NCBI GenBank assembly: GCA_000403315.2
Contig: KE159640.1
Coordinates: 72,790 to 136,789 of the forward strand
DNA length: 64,000 nt
Source: Lachnospiraceae bacterium A2
GTDB lineage: Bacteria; Bacillota; Clostridia; Lachnospirales; Lachnospiraceae
Reading direction: 5' to 3'
Numbering within the stretch: the first letter of the stretch is position 1; every line of letters begins with the position of its first letter. Of the stretch, positions 8,369-15,809 are shown piece by piece. A program made the translations under genes and the position numbers. The notes under the pieces were generated by a model. The model was not told where the DNA came from, did no database searches, and worked only from the letters and a program-made list of their open reading frames with translations.

Positions 8369-9050
8369 TATATCCTACCCCCCATATTGTTTTTATGAAT
8401 TTGGGCTTTTCACCAATATCATTTAATTTTTCTCGGATATGCCTGATTTGAACCATTACCGTATTTCTGCTGTTCTTAAAATACTTTTCTCCCCATATAA
8501 TCTGAAAAAGTTCATCAGCACTGTATACTTTTCCCCTGTTTTTACATAAAAGCCATAATATTGAAAATTCTGTAGGAGTTAATCTAATCTGTTCCCCATT
8601 CAATCTACATTCATGCGAAGTTTTATTCAACAGAAGATCTGCTATTGTAACCATTTCATTTGAGCCATTTTTTTTACCGTCATAATCATGTACCCTCCGT
8701 AGATGCGCCTTAACTCTGGCTACAAGTTCAATCGGAAGAAATGGTTTTGTAACATAGTCGTCTGCACCCAAAGATAAACCTGTAACTTTATCTGTTCCCT
8801 CTGTTTTAGACGTAAGCAATATGATGGGATAGGTATACTTCTTTCGTATTTCTCTGCATAAAGTAAAGCCATTTCCGTCCGGGAGCATTATATCTATAAT
8901 TGCTAAATCAAAACATTCACTATCTATCACTAAAAATGCGTCTTGAAATGTATAATATTTATAGCACTCAAATTGTTCATTTTGCAAAAATACTTCAATC
9001 AAATCAGCAATTTCTTGTTCATCGTCTACTAACAATATTTTGCCGTTCAT
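8358..9050 (-). CDS. VanR/OmpR-family response regulator
   Basis: Residues 1-115 form a receiver domain with acidic pocket (LLVDDE), phospho-acceptor Asp in LAIIDIMLPDGNG, conserved Thr-Ser in LLTSKTEG and Lys in YVTKPF. Residues 130-230 form the winged helix (LTPTEFSILWLLCKNRGKVYS, VMVQIRHIREKLND, IKTIWGVGYIVE). It is the first gene of the AT-rich cargo operon and is preceded by a strong promoter at 9096-9124. Confidence 0.92.
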   Translation of the reverse strand: MNGKILLVDDEQEIADLIEVFLQNEQFECYKYYTFQDAFLVIDSECFDLAIIDIMLPDGNGFTLCREIRKKYTYPIILLTSKTEGTDKVTGLSLGADDYVTKPFLPIELVARVKAHLRRVHDYDGKKNGSNEMVTIADLLLNKTSHECRLNGEQIRLTPTEFSILWLLCKNRGKVYSADELFQIIWGEKYFKNSRNTVMVQIRHIREKLNDIGEKPKFIKTIWGVGYIVE

Positions 9051-9095
9051 AATTTTTCCTCATTTCCTTTTACTTAGTGGTATCTCATGGGTATT

Positions 9096-9124
9096 ATTAT
9101 ACTGTGTTTATATGAATTTTTCAA
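9096..9124 (-). promoter_or_regulatory. SigA promoter of the VanRS-VanZ-like cargo
   Basis: On the minus strand TTGAAA (9119-9124) and TATAAT (9096-9101) are spaced by 17 bp, about 45 bases before the response regulator start. The IS begins only about 26 bp upstream of the -35 and may have displaced upstream regulatory sites. Confidence 0.72.
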
Positions 9125-9257
9125 TTATAGTGAAATAATGAGAGGGATTCCGTAGTAGTCGGCATTGTGCCGTAATGTGTATGAAGTGCTATACTAAAGT
9201 TGTAACGGGAGTGGCTAATAAGATATAATCAAAATCACAAGAAAAGAGGTACTCATT

Positions 9258-9542
9258 ATGTCACAAAACTACACTCCCGAATTTAAAAAGAAGATCATCC
9301 GACTCCATGAGGAGGAAGGACGAACCTACAAAAGCATCACCGCTGAGTATGGCGTATCCAAAGCCAGCATCTCCAAGTGGTGCAGCGAATTCAGCAAAGA
9401 ATGCCAGACAGACCCTCAAGCCAAAGAAGATTATGACTCCATGAAGGAGAACCTCAGATTAAAACGGGAAAATGAAGAATTACGGAAGGAGATTGCATTC
9501 TTAAAAAAAGCGGCGGCATTCTTTGCGAAGGAGATCGGTTAG
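9258..9542 (+). CDS. IS3-family transposase OrfA
   Basis: The 94-residue protein has an N-terminal helix-turn-helix (YTPEFKKKIIRLHEEEGRTYKSITAEYGVSKASISKWCSEF) that binds the IS ends and a C-terminal leucine zipper (LRLKRENEELRKEIAFLKKAAAFF). ATG at 9258 follows AAAAGAGGTACTCATT. A run of seven A bases at 9503-9509 gives codons AAA-AAA in the OrfA frame, suitable for -1 frameshifting into orfB to make the OrfAB transposase. Confidence 0.9.
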   Translation: MSQNYTPEFKKKIIRLHEEEGRTYKSITAEYGVSKASISKWCSEFSKECQTDPQAKEDYDSMKENLRLKRENEELRKEIAFLKKAAAFFAKEIG

Positions 9543-10399
9543 AGGCTTACCGGTTCATCGACCAACATTATGAAGAATTCGGCATTCGCTGGTTACTGAG
9601 GCGGCTGAGGATCTGCCCGAATGCCTACTATAACTACCGGAAACACCGGAAGGCGGGGTATTATGCCCAAAAAACAGAAGTCAAGAAGCAGATTGACGAA
9701 ATTTACCACAGCCACAGCGGAGTGGACGGCTACCGCAGCATGACGGCCTATCTGGAGCGCAAAGGCTACCGCTACAGCCAGACGACTATCCATAAATATA
9801 TGAACATCGAGATGGGGCTGCATTCCATTGTCCGTCCTAAAAAGCCGGGGACAAAGCCCGGGCGCCCCCATAAGGTGTTCGGGAACAAGCTGAAACAGGA
9901 CTTCCATGCGGACAGGCCGAACCAGAAATGGTGTACGGATTTCACATATCTGTTCCTGAAGAATGGAGATGTCCGATATAACTGTACTATCATAGACCTT
10001 TATGACCGGAGCGTGGTGTCCAGCATAACGGATCGGCACATCACCAGCGACCTGGCTGTCCGCACCCTGCGCAAGGCGCTGGATTACCAGCATCCGGCAA
10101 AGGATGCCCTGATCCTGCACAGCGACCAGGGGAGTCAGTATACATCGAAGGCTTTTATAGAGTTCTGCGAATCTGTCCACGTGACTCAGAGCATGAGCAA
10201 AGCCGGGTACCCATACGACAATGCGCCGATGGAGAGATACTTCAACACCCTGAAGAATGAATGCACCAACCTGCATGGGTTCCGGACGGAAGAAGAACTG
10301 TACCGCGCAGTGGAGGAATTCGCTTACGTCACTTACAACCATCTGCGCCCCCATTCCTACAACGGATACAGGACACCTTTCGAAGCGCGATGTGCATGA
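9509..10399 (+). CDS. IS3-family transposase OrfB (frameshift product)
   Basis: OrfB lies in the -1 frame relative to orfA and would be made as an OrfAB fusion by slippage at 9503-9509. It shows the N-terminal HTH_21 region (YHSHSGVDGYRSMTAYLERKGY) and the rve integrase core with DDE residues in WCTDFTYLFL, ILHSDQGSQYTS and YPYDNAPMERYFNTLKNE. The frame is open from the shift site to 10399, so the IS appears intact. An internal ATG at 9722 gives a 225-residue product, but this would lack the start of the domain. Confidence 0.88.
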   Translation, partial: SGGILCEGDRLEAYRFIDQHYEEFGIRWLLRRLRICPNAYYNYRKHRKAGYYAQKTEVKKQIDEIYHSHSGVDGYRSMTAYLERKGYRYSQTTIHKYMNIEMGLHSIVRPKKPGTKPGRPHKVFGNKLKQDFHADRPNQKWCTDFTYLFLKNGDVRYNCTIIDLYDRSVVSSITDRHITSDLAVRTLRKALDYQHPAKDALILHSDQGSQYTSKAFIEFCESVHVTQSMSKAGYPYDNAPMERYFNTLKNECTNLHGFRTEEELYRAVEEFAYVTYNHLRPHSYNGYRTPFEARCA

Positions 10400-10460
10400 C
10401 AACGGCTTGTTTCAAGATTCCGAGCCGGAGCAGGGAACGCAGCCACCCCGTAGGGGCTTG

Positions 10461-10588
10461 CCCTTGACGGATGCCCAAAGGGATGGTACACTTCCAAATC
10501 CGATGGCGGCCGCAAGGTAAAAGCCTGTTTCTGAGTTCGTCGCCATCGGTATCCATTTGTCAGCATCCCTTTGGGTATCTGTCAAGGG
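10461..10588. repeat. Large hairpin in the noncoding 3' part of the IS
   Basis: Two 25-base arms (10461-10485 and 10564-10588) are complementary except for two mismatches. Their shared core includes CCCAAAGGGATG. Within the loop a second pair of nine-base arms, CCGATGGCG and CGCCATCGG, is perfect. The structure lies between the orfB stop and the right IS end; there is no convincing coding frame. Its role is unknown. Confidence 0.75.
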
Positions 10589-10670
10589 TGGCGGAAGCTG
10601 CCACAACCCTAATTATAAAGGAAATATTTTTTTAGCCACAAGTGTTACAAAAAAGCTTGACCACTACAGT

Positions 10671-10786
10671 ATAACTGGCTGTCTTATGGAATTGTGGGTA
10701 ACTCTGTTTGCAGGACGTGGGAAAGCTGCACTTTAGCTTTTCCATGTCCTGTGAACAGGGTTATCCATGATTCCATAGCCAGTTAT
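10671..10786. repeat. 116-bp imperfect palindrome
   Basis: The arms run from ATAACTGGCT at 10671 inward and from AGCCAGTTAT at 10786 inward. Roughly 46 of 51 positions pair, interrupted by a five-base bulge (GTCTT) and scattered mismatches, with the tip near 10725-10735. It lies between the IS right end and the 3' end of the recombinase gene. It could be a replication or transfer-related DNA hairpin, or a transcription terminator in both directions. Between 10787 and 10842 nothing else is seen. Confidence 0.8.
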
Positions 10787-10842
10787 GCACATTTCCACAA
10801 TGCGCCCTTGCTTTTCCGGCTCTTGATGTTCAGACGGGGCGG

Positions 10843-13194
10843 CTATGCGGTTTTCTCTGCTTCCTGTTTTTTTCTGTGGTATGCTTCCCTCCTTGACGCA
10901 AGGTAATTCTCATAGCGTTCTACCGCTTCGGGGTTTCCTGTGGCGGCTTCCTCATACATTTTCTGCCGGGATTTCTTGGTGGCTTCGGAAGAATACGCCC
11001 TCTGCTTTGCCAGCTCTGCCGCCGCTGCCGGGTCGGTTTCGGCTTGCTGTATTAGTTTTTCCCTTGCGATTTTCTTTCGGCTTCGGTGGGCTTCCAGCCG
11101 CGCCGATTCCTCCGGCGTTAAGGCTTCCCCCTCCTTTTGGGCGGCGGCAAGCTCTTTGAGCGTCCTTGTCTTTGGCTGTCCGGCTTTCTGCCTTTCGCGC
11201 CACGCCTTATGCTGTGCGGCTTTTTTCCGGCGGTATTCCGCAAGCCGTTCCGTTTCCTCCGGCGTAAGCCCTGCCCCGGTCTTTTCAATCTCCATAAGCT
11301 CTTTTATGGATTTCTTCTTAGGCGGCTTGGGCGGCTCTGTGGCTTTGCGTTTCTCCCGCCATTCCTTTTGCCACTCCCGGTTATGTGCAAGCCGTTTTTC
11401 CTCGGCTTCCTGTTCCTCCGGCGTGAAAAGCCCCGCTTTCTTCCTTGCGGTAAATGCCCGTTTCTCTGCCTTGCGTTTCTCATACCGCGCCTTTTCAAGC
11501 TCCTTTGACCGGGCTTCCTTTGCCGCCTGTTCCTCCTGCTGGCGGCGTTGTTCCTCTACCTCTGCCGGGGTGACGATATGGGCGGGTACTTCAAATGCGC
11601 CGATAAAGTTTAAATAAATGTCTATCCGCTGGTGGCGGTCATTCCCCCGCCCCTCGCCCTCATGCACAATCACTTTCTCGATAAACTCGTTGAGCATGGG
11701 CGTTGTCAATTCGGAGAAGTCGGTATAGCGTTTCACAAGCTGGATAAACTGGTCTGTTTTCAGCTTGTCGGCGTTCCAGCTCTCAATCTGCCTTTGCCAT
11801 TCCGCTATGGACGTTTCCAGCCCAGTCTGTTCCTCGTCATACTCGGCAAGAAGCCGGGTAAAATGTTTGTCGGGTATCTTGCCTGTGGCGTTGCCCTCGT
11901 ACAGCTTTTTCACAAGCCCGTCAAGCTCTTTGTGCCGTTTCTGTGCCTTATTGATTTTCTGCTTACATTCCTTGACGGTTTTCTCTTGGTTCTGGTCGGA
12001 CGCTTCCCGGACACGCTCGGTAAACTCCTTTTCATTGTGCCGCACATACCAACTTACACGCTGGATAACGGCAAGGATAGCGGCTTCAATCTTTGCCGTG
12101 GGGATATGGTGCATAGTGCAGTCATGGATTAAATGGCGGTAGCCGGAGCAGATGAAAGCGTCCTCAATCCATTTCTCTTGCACAAGGTTATAGCGGTGTG
12201 TGAGTTTTGAACCGCAGTCGGCGCAGTATAAAAGCCCGGTCAAGCGGTTCGGGGCGTTCTGCCGTTTCGGTGCGCGGCGTACCGTTTCCCGTATCTTCTG
12301 TACGGTCTGCCACGTTTCCACGTCCACAATGGCGGGGATTGCGCCCTCAAAAATATACTGTTCCTCCGGCGCGGTCTTGCGGCTGCTCTTGGTCTTGTAG
12401 TTCTCGCATACGGTTTTCCCCAGTACCTTGCGCCCTGTGTATTCCGGGCGTTTCAGTATGTAGCCGATAGTGGTCGCTGACCATGCGTAGGGGTCTGTGT
12501 ATTTTGCCGCCCGGACTGGCTCGCCTGTCCGTTTCCAATGCTCGGACGGGATAGGGATTTTCTCGGCGCGGAGTGCCTTTGCTATGCTGGCTATGGTTTC
12601 CCCGGCAAGGACGCTCTGGAAGATACGGCGCACAACGGCGGCGGCTTCTTCATCAATCACCCATTCGCCTTTTTCTTCTTTGGAAGCGCGGTAGCCATAG
12701 CAGACACTACCAGAGCAGCGCAAGCCCTTTTCCATTCTGGATTTGAAAACAGCTTTGATTTTGCGGCTGGTGTCGGCAACGTACCACTCGTTTATCACGT
12801 CACGGAAGATAGACATAATATCAAAGCCGTTGGCGGTGTCAAGGTTGTCATTTGCGGCGATAAAACGCACATGGTACTCGTCAAAGGTGCGCTTTAATAG
12901 CCCCACTTCAACCACGTCACGCCCGATTCGGCTCTGGTCTTTGATGATAACAGTCGCCACGTTCCCCGCCCGGATTTCGTCTAACATAGCGTCCAGCCCC
13001 GGACGCTTGAAAGTAGTTCCACGGATTCCGTCATCTGTAAAGTGCCGGATATTGGAAAAGCCGTTTTTCCTTGCGTAGTCCTCCAAAATCCGCTTCTGGT
13101 TTTCAATGCTCACGGATTCGCCTGCCCGTTCATCGTCATGGGAGAGCCGTTCATATAAAGCTGTGATTCTGTCTTTCTCTGTCTGCTTCTTCAT
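10843..13194 (-). CDS. TnpX-like large serine recombinase
   Basis: This 783-residue enzyme should catalyse excision and integration of the nested element. The resolvase domain (residues 8-160) has the catalytic serine in ALYERLSHDDE and the Arg motif DQSRIGRD; the recombinase domain follows (CSGSVCYGYRASKEEKGEWVIDEEAAAVVRRIF). A zinc ribbon at about residues 325-370 is marked by LLYCADCGSKL and FICSGYR. A coiled coil at 400-470 and a DUF4368-like segment (IEKVIVHEGEG) come next. The C-terminal 200 residues are a charged tail with three related blocks starting LFTPEEQEAEE, LTPEETERLAEYR and LTPEESARLEAHR. ATG at 13194 follows GAAAGGAGGTACACACC. Confidence 0.92.
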   Translation of the reverse strand: MKKQTEKDRITALYERLSHDDERAGESVSIENQKRILEDYARKNGFSNIRHFTDDGIRGTTFKRPGLDAMLDEIRAGNVATVIIKDQSRIGRDVVEVGLLKRTFDEYHVRFIAANDNLDTANGFDIMSIFRDVINEWYVADTSRKIKAVFKSRMEKGLRCSGSVCYGYRASKEEKGEWVIDEEAAAVVRRIFQSVLAGETIASIAKALRAEKIPIPSEHWKRTGEPVRAAKYTDPYAWSATTIGYILKRPEYTGRKVLGKTVCENYKTKSSRKTAPEEQYIFEGAIPAIVDVETWQTVQKIRETVRRAPKRQNAPNRLTGLLYCADCGSKLTHRYNLVQEKWIEDAFICSGYRHLIHDCTMHHIPTAKIEAAILAVIQRVSWYVRHNEKEFTERVREASDQNQEKTVKECKQKINKAQKRHKELDGLVKKLYEGNATGKIPDKHFTRLLAEYDEEQTGLETSIAEWQRQIESWNADKLKTDQFIQLVKRYTDFSELTTPMLNEFIEKVIVHEGEGRGNDRHQRIDIYLNFIGAFEVPAHIVTPAEVEEQRRQQEEQAAKEARSKELEKARYEKRKAEKRAFTARKKAGLFTPEEQEAEEKRLAHNREWQKEWREKRKATEPPKPPKKKSIKELMEIEKTGAGLTPEETERLAEYRRKKAAQHKAWRERQKAGQPKTRTLKELAAAQKEGEALTPEESARLEAHRSRKKIAREKLIQQAETDPAAAAELAKQRAYSSEATKKSRQKMYEEAATGNPEAVERYENYLASRREAYHRKKQEAEKTA

Positions 13195-13240
13195 GGTGTG
13201 TACCTCCTTTCTTTGAGGGTGCGCGCTTCCCTATAACCTT

Positions 13241-13246
13241 ATTATA
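13241..13246 (-). promoter_or_regulatory. -10 half of the circle-junction promoter
   Basis: A perfect TATAAT on the minus strand lies about 47 bases before the recombinase ATG. In the integrated state the bases upstream come from virD4 and give only TTGTCA at 18 bp. In the excised circle TTGACA from the left end falls at 16 bp. Confidence 0.72.
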
Positions 13247-13247
13247 C

Positions 13248-13844
13248 TTATCTGTTCGGGTCTGTGACAACATAGGAACTGTGCATCTGCATAAGGTTCG
13301 GTTTTACGAAAAACCTCGTCTTGCCCAAACCAGAACCGCCGATAACAAGGATATTTTTATTCCTCGCATACTTCGGCTGTTTCGGTCTGCCGGACATCAT
13401 CAGTCTTTCCGTTTCTGTGAGTAACACGTTGTTCTCAAATACCGGATCGACATAAGGCTCAATATCTTTTGCTGTTCCCCACCTTGCAGAGCCGTACTCC
13501 ATGCCATGCCGGAATTTCTTGGCGTTCTTGGCTTTGAAATACACCACAAGGCGGAGCGCAATGCCGCACCCTATCCCTATCAGCAAATCTTTCGGGTGGA
13601 AACTTGGTAACGGGTTGGAAAATAAGTCCTCCATCCCCGCCATGACCGCCATCGCCTTTGCGGAAGCGTCCTGCCCCGGCGATACCCGCCACAGCCACGC
13701 AATTTTGTCGCAGAAATACCCGGCAAGCGCATAGGGGAGGTTCATAAGGAAAAGTTTCTTTTTGTCAACATTCCCCGTCTTTGCCTTCAGCTTTTCAGGG
13801 ATTGACTTTAGGTCTTTGGCAATGCCCTCTACGATTTTACTCAT
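13248..13844 (-). pseudogene. virD4: virD4 coupling protein, 5' part, split by the nested element
   Basis: Residues 1-195 match the N-terminus of a VirD4/TraG coupling protein: two TM regions (about 31-50 and 87-104), then FRHGMEYGSARWGTAKDIEPYVDP and the Walker A region NILVIGGSGLGKTRFFVKPNLMQMHSSYVVTDP. The frame then enters the nested element and stops after two foreign residues. The remainder resumes at 1-299. ATG at 13844 overlaps the pcfB stop, so virD4 was the next gene in the ICE operon. The product as it stands is truncated right after the P-loop. Confidence 0.92.
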
Positions 13845-14317
13845 AATGACTGCCCCCTGTCCTTCTGGTGTTCCCTTGCCCTCTCCCGGTTTTTGTCTTT
13901 TCCTAACTGTTCCCGGAACTGCGCCAGCTTCTCCTTTACGGAGATGCGGTTATGCTTTTTCTCATTAACTTTTACAAACTCCTTAAATGCCTGCGTTATC
14001 ACGTCGGCATCTTTGCCCTTGAATAATACGATGTGCTTCGGCGGCTTTTCCGTCTTATCCTTCTTCACAGCAAACTGCACGTTGTACTTCTTTGCCACTC
14101 TCTCAAAAGACTTGATGTTGTTATCCGTCACCTCAATGCTCGAAGCGCCCATACCCTGACCGACCAGCTCTTTCACTGATATTTTCCCATGCGGCATCTG
14201 CTTTCCCTGTTTCCGGTGTTCCAGATACATCTTCATAGCCTTTTTCAGCACGTCGGCAGTCAGCCGGGAAGATTTAAACACAAGGGCAATGGTTTTCTGT
14301 GTCACTTCCTCCTGCAT
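13841..14317 (-). CDS. pcfB: PcfB-like conjugation protein
   Basis: The 158-residue protein is of the PcfB/DUF3801 type. Typical stretches are KTIALVFKSSRLTADVLKKAM, GKISVKELVGQG, KSFERVAKKYNVQFAVKKDK and HIVLFKGKDADVITQAFKEF. In pCF10-type systems PcfB accompanies the coupling protein PcfC, and here too it is directly upstream of virD4 with a four-base overlap. The C-terminus is highly basic (EQLGKDKNRERAREHQKDRG). ATG at 14317 is preceded by AAGGAGGAAAACC. A short gap (14318-14413) has no gene. Confidence 0.85.
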   Translation of the reverse strand: MQEEVTQKTIALVFKSSRLTADVLKKAMKMYLEHRKQGKQMPHGKISVKELVGQGMGASSIEVTDNNIKSFERVAKKYNVQFAVKKDKTEKPPKHIVLFKGKDADVITQAFKEFVKVNEKKHNRISVKEKLAQFREQLGKDKNRERAREHQKDRGQSL

Positions 14318-14413
14318 GGTTTTCCTCCTTCTTTTTTTATTGCTGTACGCCCGTCAGGGTGGGACGTACAGCCTGTGGATTAAATATTTCATAAGCTCTC
14401 CTTCCTAACCGGG

Positions 14414-15061
14414 TTATGGCAGATAGGGTTCTCTCCCTTCTTTCTCCGCTTCGATTATCTCTGAAAAACCGCTTTCCAAATCCTCAAAGCAGATAGGAAT
14501 ATCCCCCGGATTTTTGATGTAGGTATCCACAAAGCGGTAACTGAGCCGCCCTCCGTCCTTTCCAATACTGACACAGTAGACAGACGCAAGCTCCCCGTTT
14601 TCCAGTATCCACATCTCGCTTTCAAGGCACAGGACAAAGTTGTCTGAAAACAATTCCCTTATCTCACTGCCTATCTTGCAGGCTGGATAACAGAAAAGCA
14701 CGTCCGTCATGGCGAAGGGTTCTTTCCCCGTACCGTCATCCCCCTCCATCATCATCATGTCTTTCATGTTCTTTTTGATATAAGGGAATAACTGGCTGGA
14801 ATAGTTCTCCGCCTCATATTCCCTCGGATCGCCCTCATCGCCCAAAAACTCCGCAGAATCATCAAACTCACTGTCCTCATACAGCTGGAACAGACGGAGA
14901 AGGCACTCCCGCAGCTTCCCTTCCGTCAGACCTTCTTCCTGTATGTCCGGCTCCCGTCCCTCTTTCGGTTTTCTTTTCCCTGCAGCATAACGGATTCCGC
15001 CTAATACCGCTGCGCCTGCCACCGCCGCAGAAAGGGCGGCTGCTACTTTTTTGTGTTTCAT
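14414..15061 (-). CDS. ICE hypothetical protein with a membrane anchor
   Basis: The family was not recognised. The 215-residue product starts at ATG 15061 after GAAAGGAGAAAGAAGG; a longer frame to 15208 has no support. Residues 3-24 (KKVAAALSAAVAGAAVLGGIRYAAG) form a likely TM or signal-anchor segment, and the rest is acidic and soluble, with a run of four Met residues near position 88 and a compact C-terminal region (MWILENGELASVYCVSIGKDGGRLSYRFVDTYI). It is one of several element-specific genes between RepA and PcfB and has the same orientation, so it is probably transferred with the ICE. Confidence 0.6.
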   Translation of the reverse strand: MKHKKVAAALSAAVAGAAVLGGIRYAAGKRKPKEGREPDIQEEGLTEGKLRECLLRLFQLYEDSEFDDSAEFLGDEGDPREYEAENYSSQLFPYIKKNMKDMMMMEGDDGTGKEPFAMTDVLFCYPACKIGSEIRELFSDNFVLCLESEMWILENGELASVYCVSIGKDGGRLSYRFVDTYIKNPGDIPICFEDLESGFSEIIEAEKEGREPYLP

Positions 15062-15082
15062 TTTCCTTCTTTCTCCTTTCCG

Positions 15083-15107
15083 CTTCTGGACTTTTTGTCC
15101 AAAAGTT
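15083..15107. repeat. Interrupted palindrome, copy 1 (T5 loop)
   Basis: GGAC-TTTTT-GTCC sits in the context CTTCT...AAAAGTT, just upstream of the ribosome binding site of the gene at 14414-15061. A second copy at 16198-16222 has identical flanks and arms but AAAAA in the middle. Confidence 0.7.
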
Positions 15108-15183
15108 CCACAAATGCAAACAGGGCAGCTACAAACCGCTGTATACGGTCTATAACTGCCCTTACGCTGTCTGCCATATTTAA

Positions 15184-15732
15184 TTATCTGTACCGGATCA
15201 CCGGACACTGCTTTGTCTTTTTCCCTGCTTTCCTCCGTTCCAGAGCGAAAACCATATCCCCGGTACGCTCAAAATATCCTATATCCTTTTTCCAGCTCAT
15301 GCCGCATTTACAATGCTGCAAGCCGATAAACTGCTGTTTCATCTTCCTTCCGCAGTTCGGGCATACCTTTTTGCTCCTGCCCTTCTGCTTTACTTTCGGC
15401 TTGTCGGCATCCTTTTTCTTCTTTTCTGCCTTTTCCGGAATCCCATTCTCTGCAATCCGTATTTCATAACGTGGCAGTTTCAGAAGGTATTGGCGGTACA
15501 CTTCCTCATAAGGAATCCATATCGCAAGTGACTGAATCTTTTGAAAGACTTCCTTTACCAACACTTCACATTCCCCGCCCTCCGGCATCCGGTTATGCTC
15601 CCTATAATAGTCACAAGTCTTTTCAAACATCCAGTCGGCAATTTTCGCTTTCTGCTTTTGCTTTAAATCTTTATATTTTTTATTTGGCTCTTTCTCCTGC
15701 TTATATTTCAGGGAATGGTGGTTCGGTTTCAA
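15184..15732 (-). CDS. ICE hypothetical protein with a zinc ribbon
   Basis: The product was not recognised as a named family. A TTG at 15732 is chosen as start because AGGAGC lies eight bases upstream; the longer frame to 15786 has no ribosome binding site. The 182-residue protein has a basic N-terminus, a middle helical part (IADWMFEKTCDYYREHNRMP, WIPYEEVYRQYLLKLPRYE), a Lys-rich linker, and a C-terminal zinc ribbon CPNCGRKMK...HCKCGMSWKKD. Nucleic acid binding is plausible. It lies in the minus-strand ICE operon. Confidence 0.6.
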   Translation of the reverse strand: MKPNHHSLKYKQEKEPNKKYKDLKQKQKAKIADWMFEKTCDYYREHNRMPEGGECEVLVKEVFQKIQSLAIWIPYEEVYRQYLLKLPRYEIRIAENGIPEKAEKKKKDADKPKVKQKGRSKKVCPNCGRKMKQQFIGLQHCKCGMSWKKDIGYFERTGDMVFALERRKAGKKTKQCPVIRYR

Positions 15733-15809
15733 TAGATCAGCTCCTATCCTTTTGCCTTGATGCCATTTTACCAGATTTCCCGCCAAATTTGTAAAAAATA
15801 TCTGCCGCC

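Larger units (their letters stand above)
9151..10668 (+). mobile_element. IS3-family (IS150-like) insertion sequence
   Basis: The element carries orfA and orfB in the usual overlapping arrangement. Related ends face each other: GTAGTAGTC near 9152 and, on the other strand, GTAGTGGTC at the right. A second matching block, GTAAC then GTGGCTAA, occurs at both ends about 50 bp inside. Exact ends and target duplication could not be fixed by eye. About 270 bases after orfB are noncoding, long for this family, and hold a large hairpin. Confidence 0.75.
298..13256. mobile_element. Nested mobilizable element (serine recombinase type) inserted in virD4
   Basis: The element spans about 12.96 kb between the two halves of virD4. 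The shared dinucleotide at both junctions is TT on the plus strand (298-299 and 13255-13256), AA in the reading direction of virD4, as expected for a large serine recombinase that leaves no long target duplication. Gene content is that of a Tn4451-like integrative mobilizable element: TnpX-like recombinase next to one end, TnpW, relaxase and MobC, RepA and DnaC-like proteins, small regulators, and AT-rich VanRSZ-like cargo disrupted upstream by an IS3-family copy. It has no type IV secretion genes of its own and would depend on a helper. Boundaries are inferred from the broken reading frame and are accurate to a few bases. Confidence 0.88.

Noticed and set aside
6228..9050. Vancomycin resistance operon
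   Set aside because: Only VanR-, VanS- and VanZ-like genes are present. No vanH, ligase, vanX or vanY gene is found, so classical glycopeptide resistance is not claimed.
9593..10402. 269-codon reading frame antisense to the IS transposase
   Set aside because: It is the mirror of the conserved orfB frame; orfB has the DDE residues and a frameshift signal, so this is a shadow.
10940..11617. 225-codon Ser-rich frame opposite the recombinase tail
   Set aside because: It arises from the antisense of the charged repeat tail of the recombinase and has no ribosome binding site or family resemblance.
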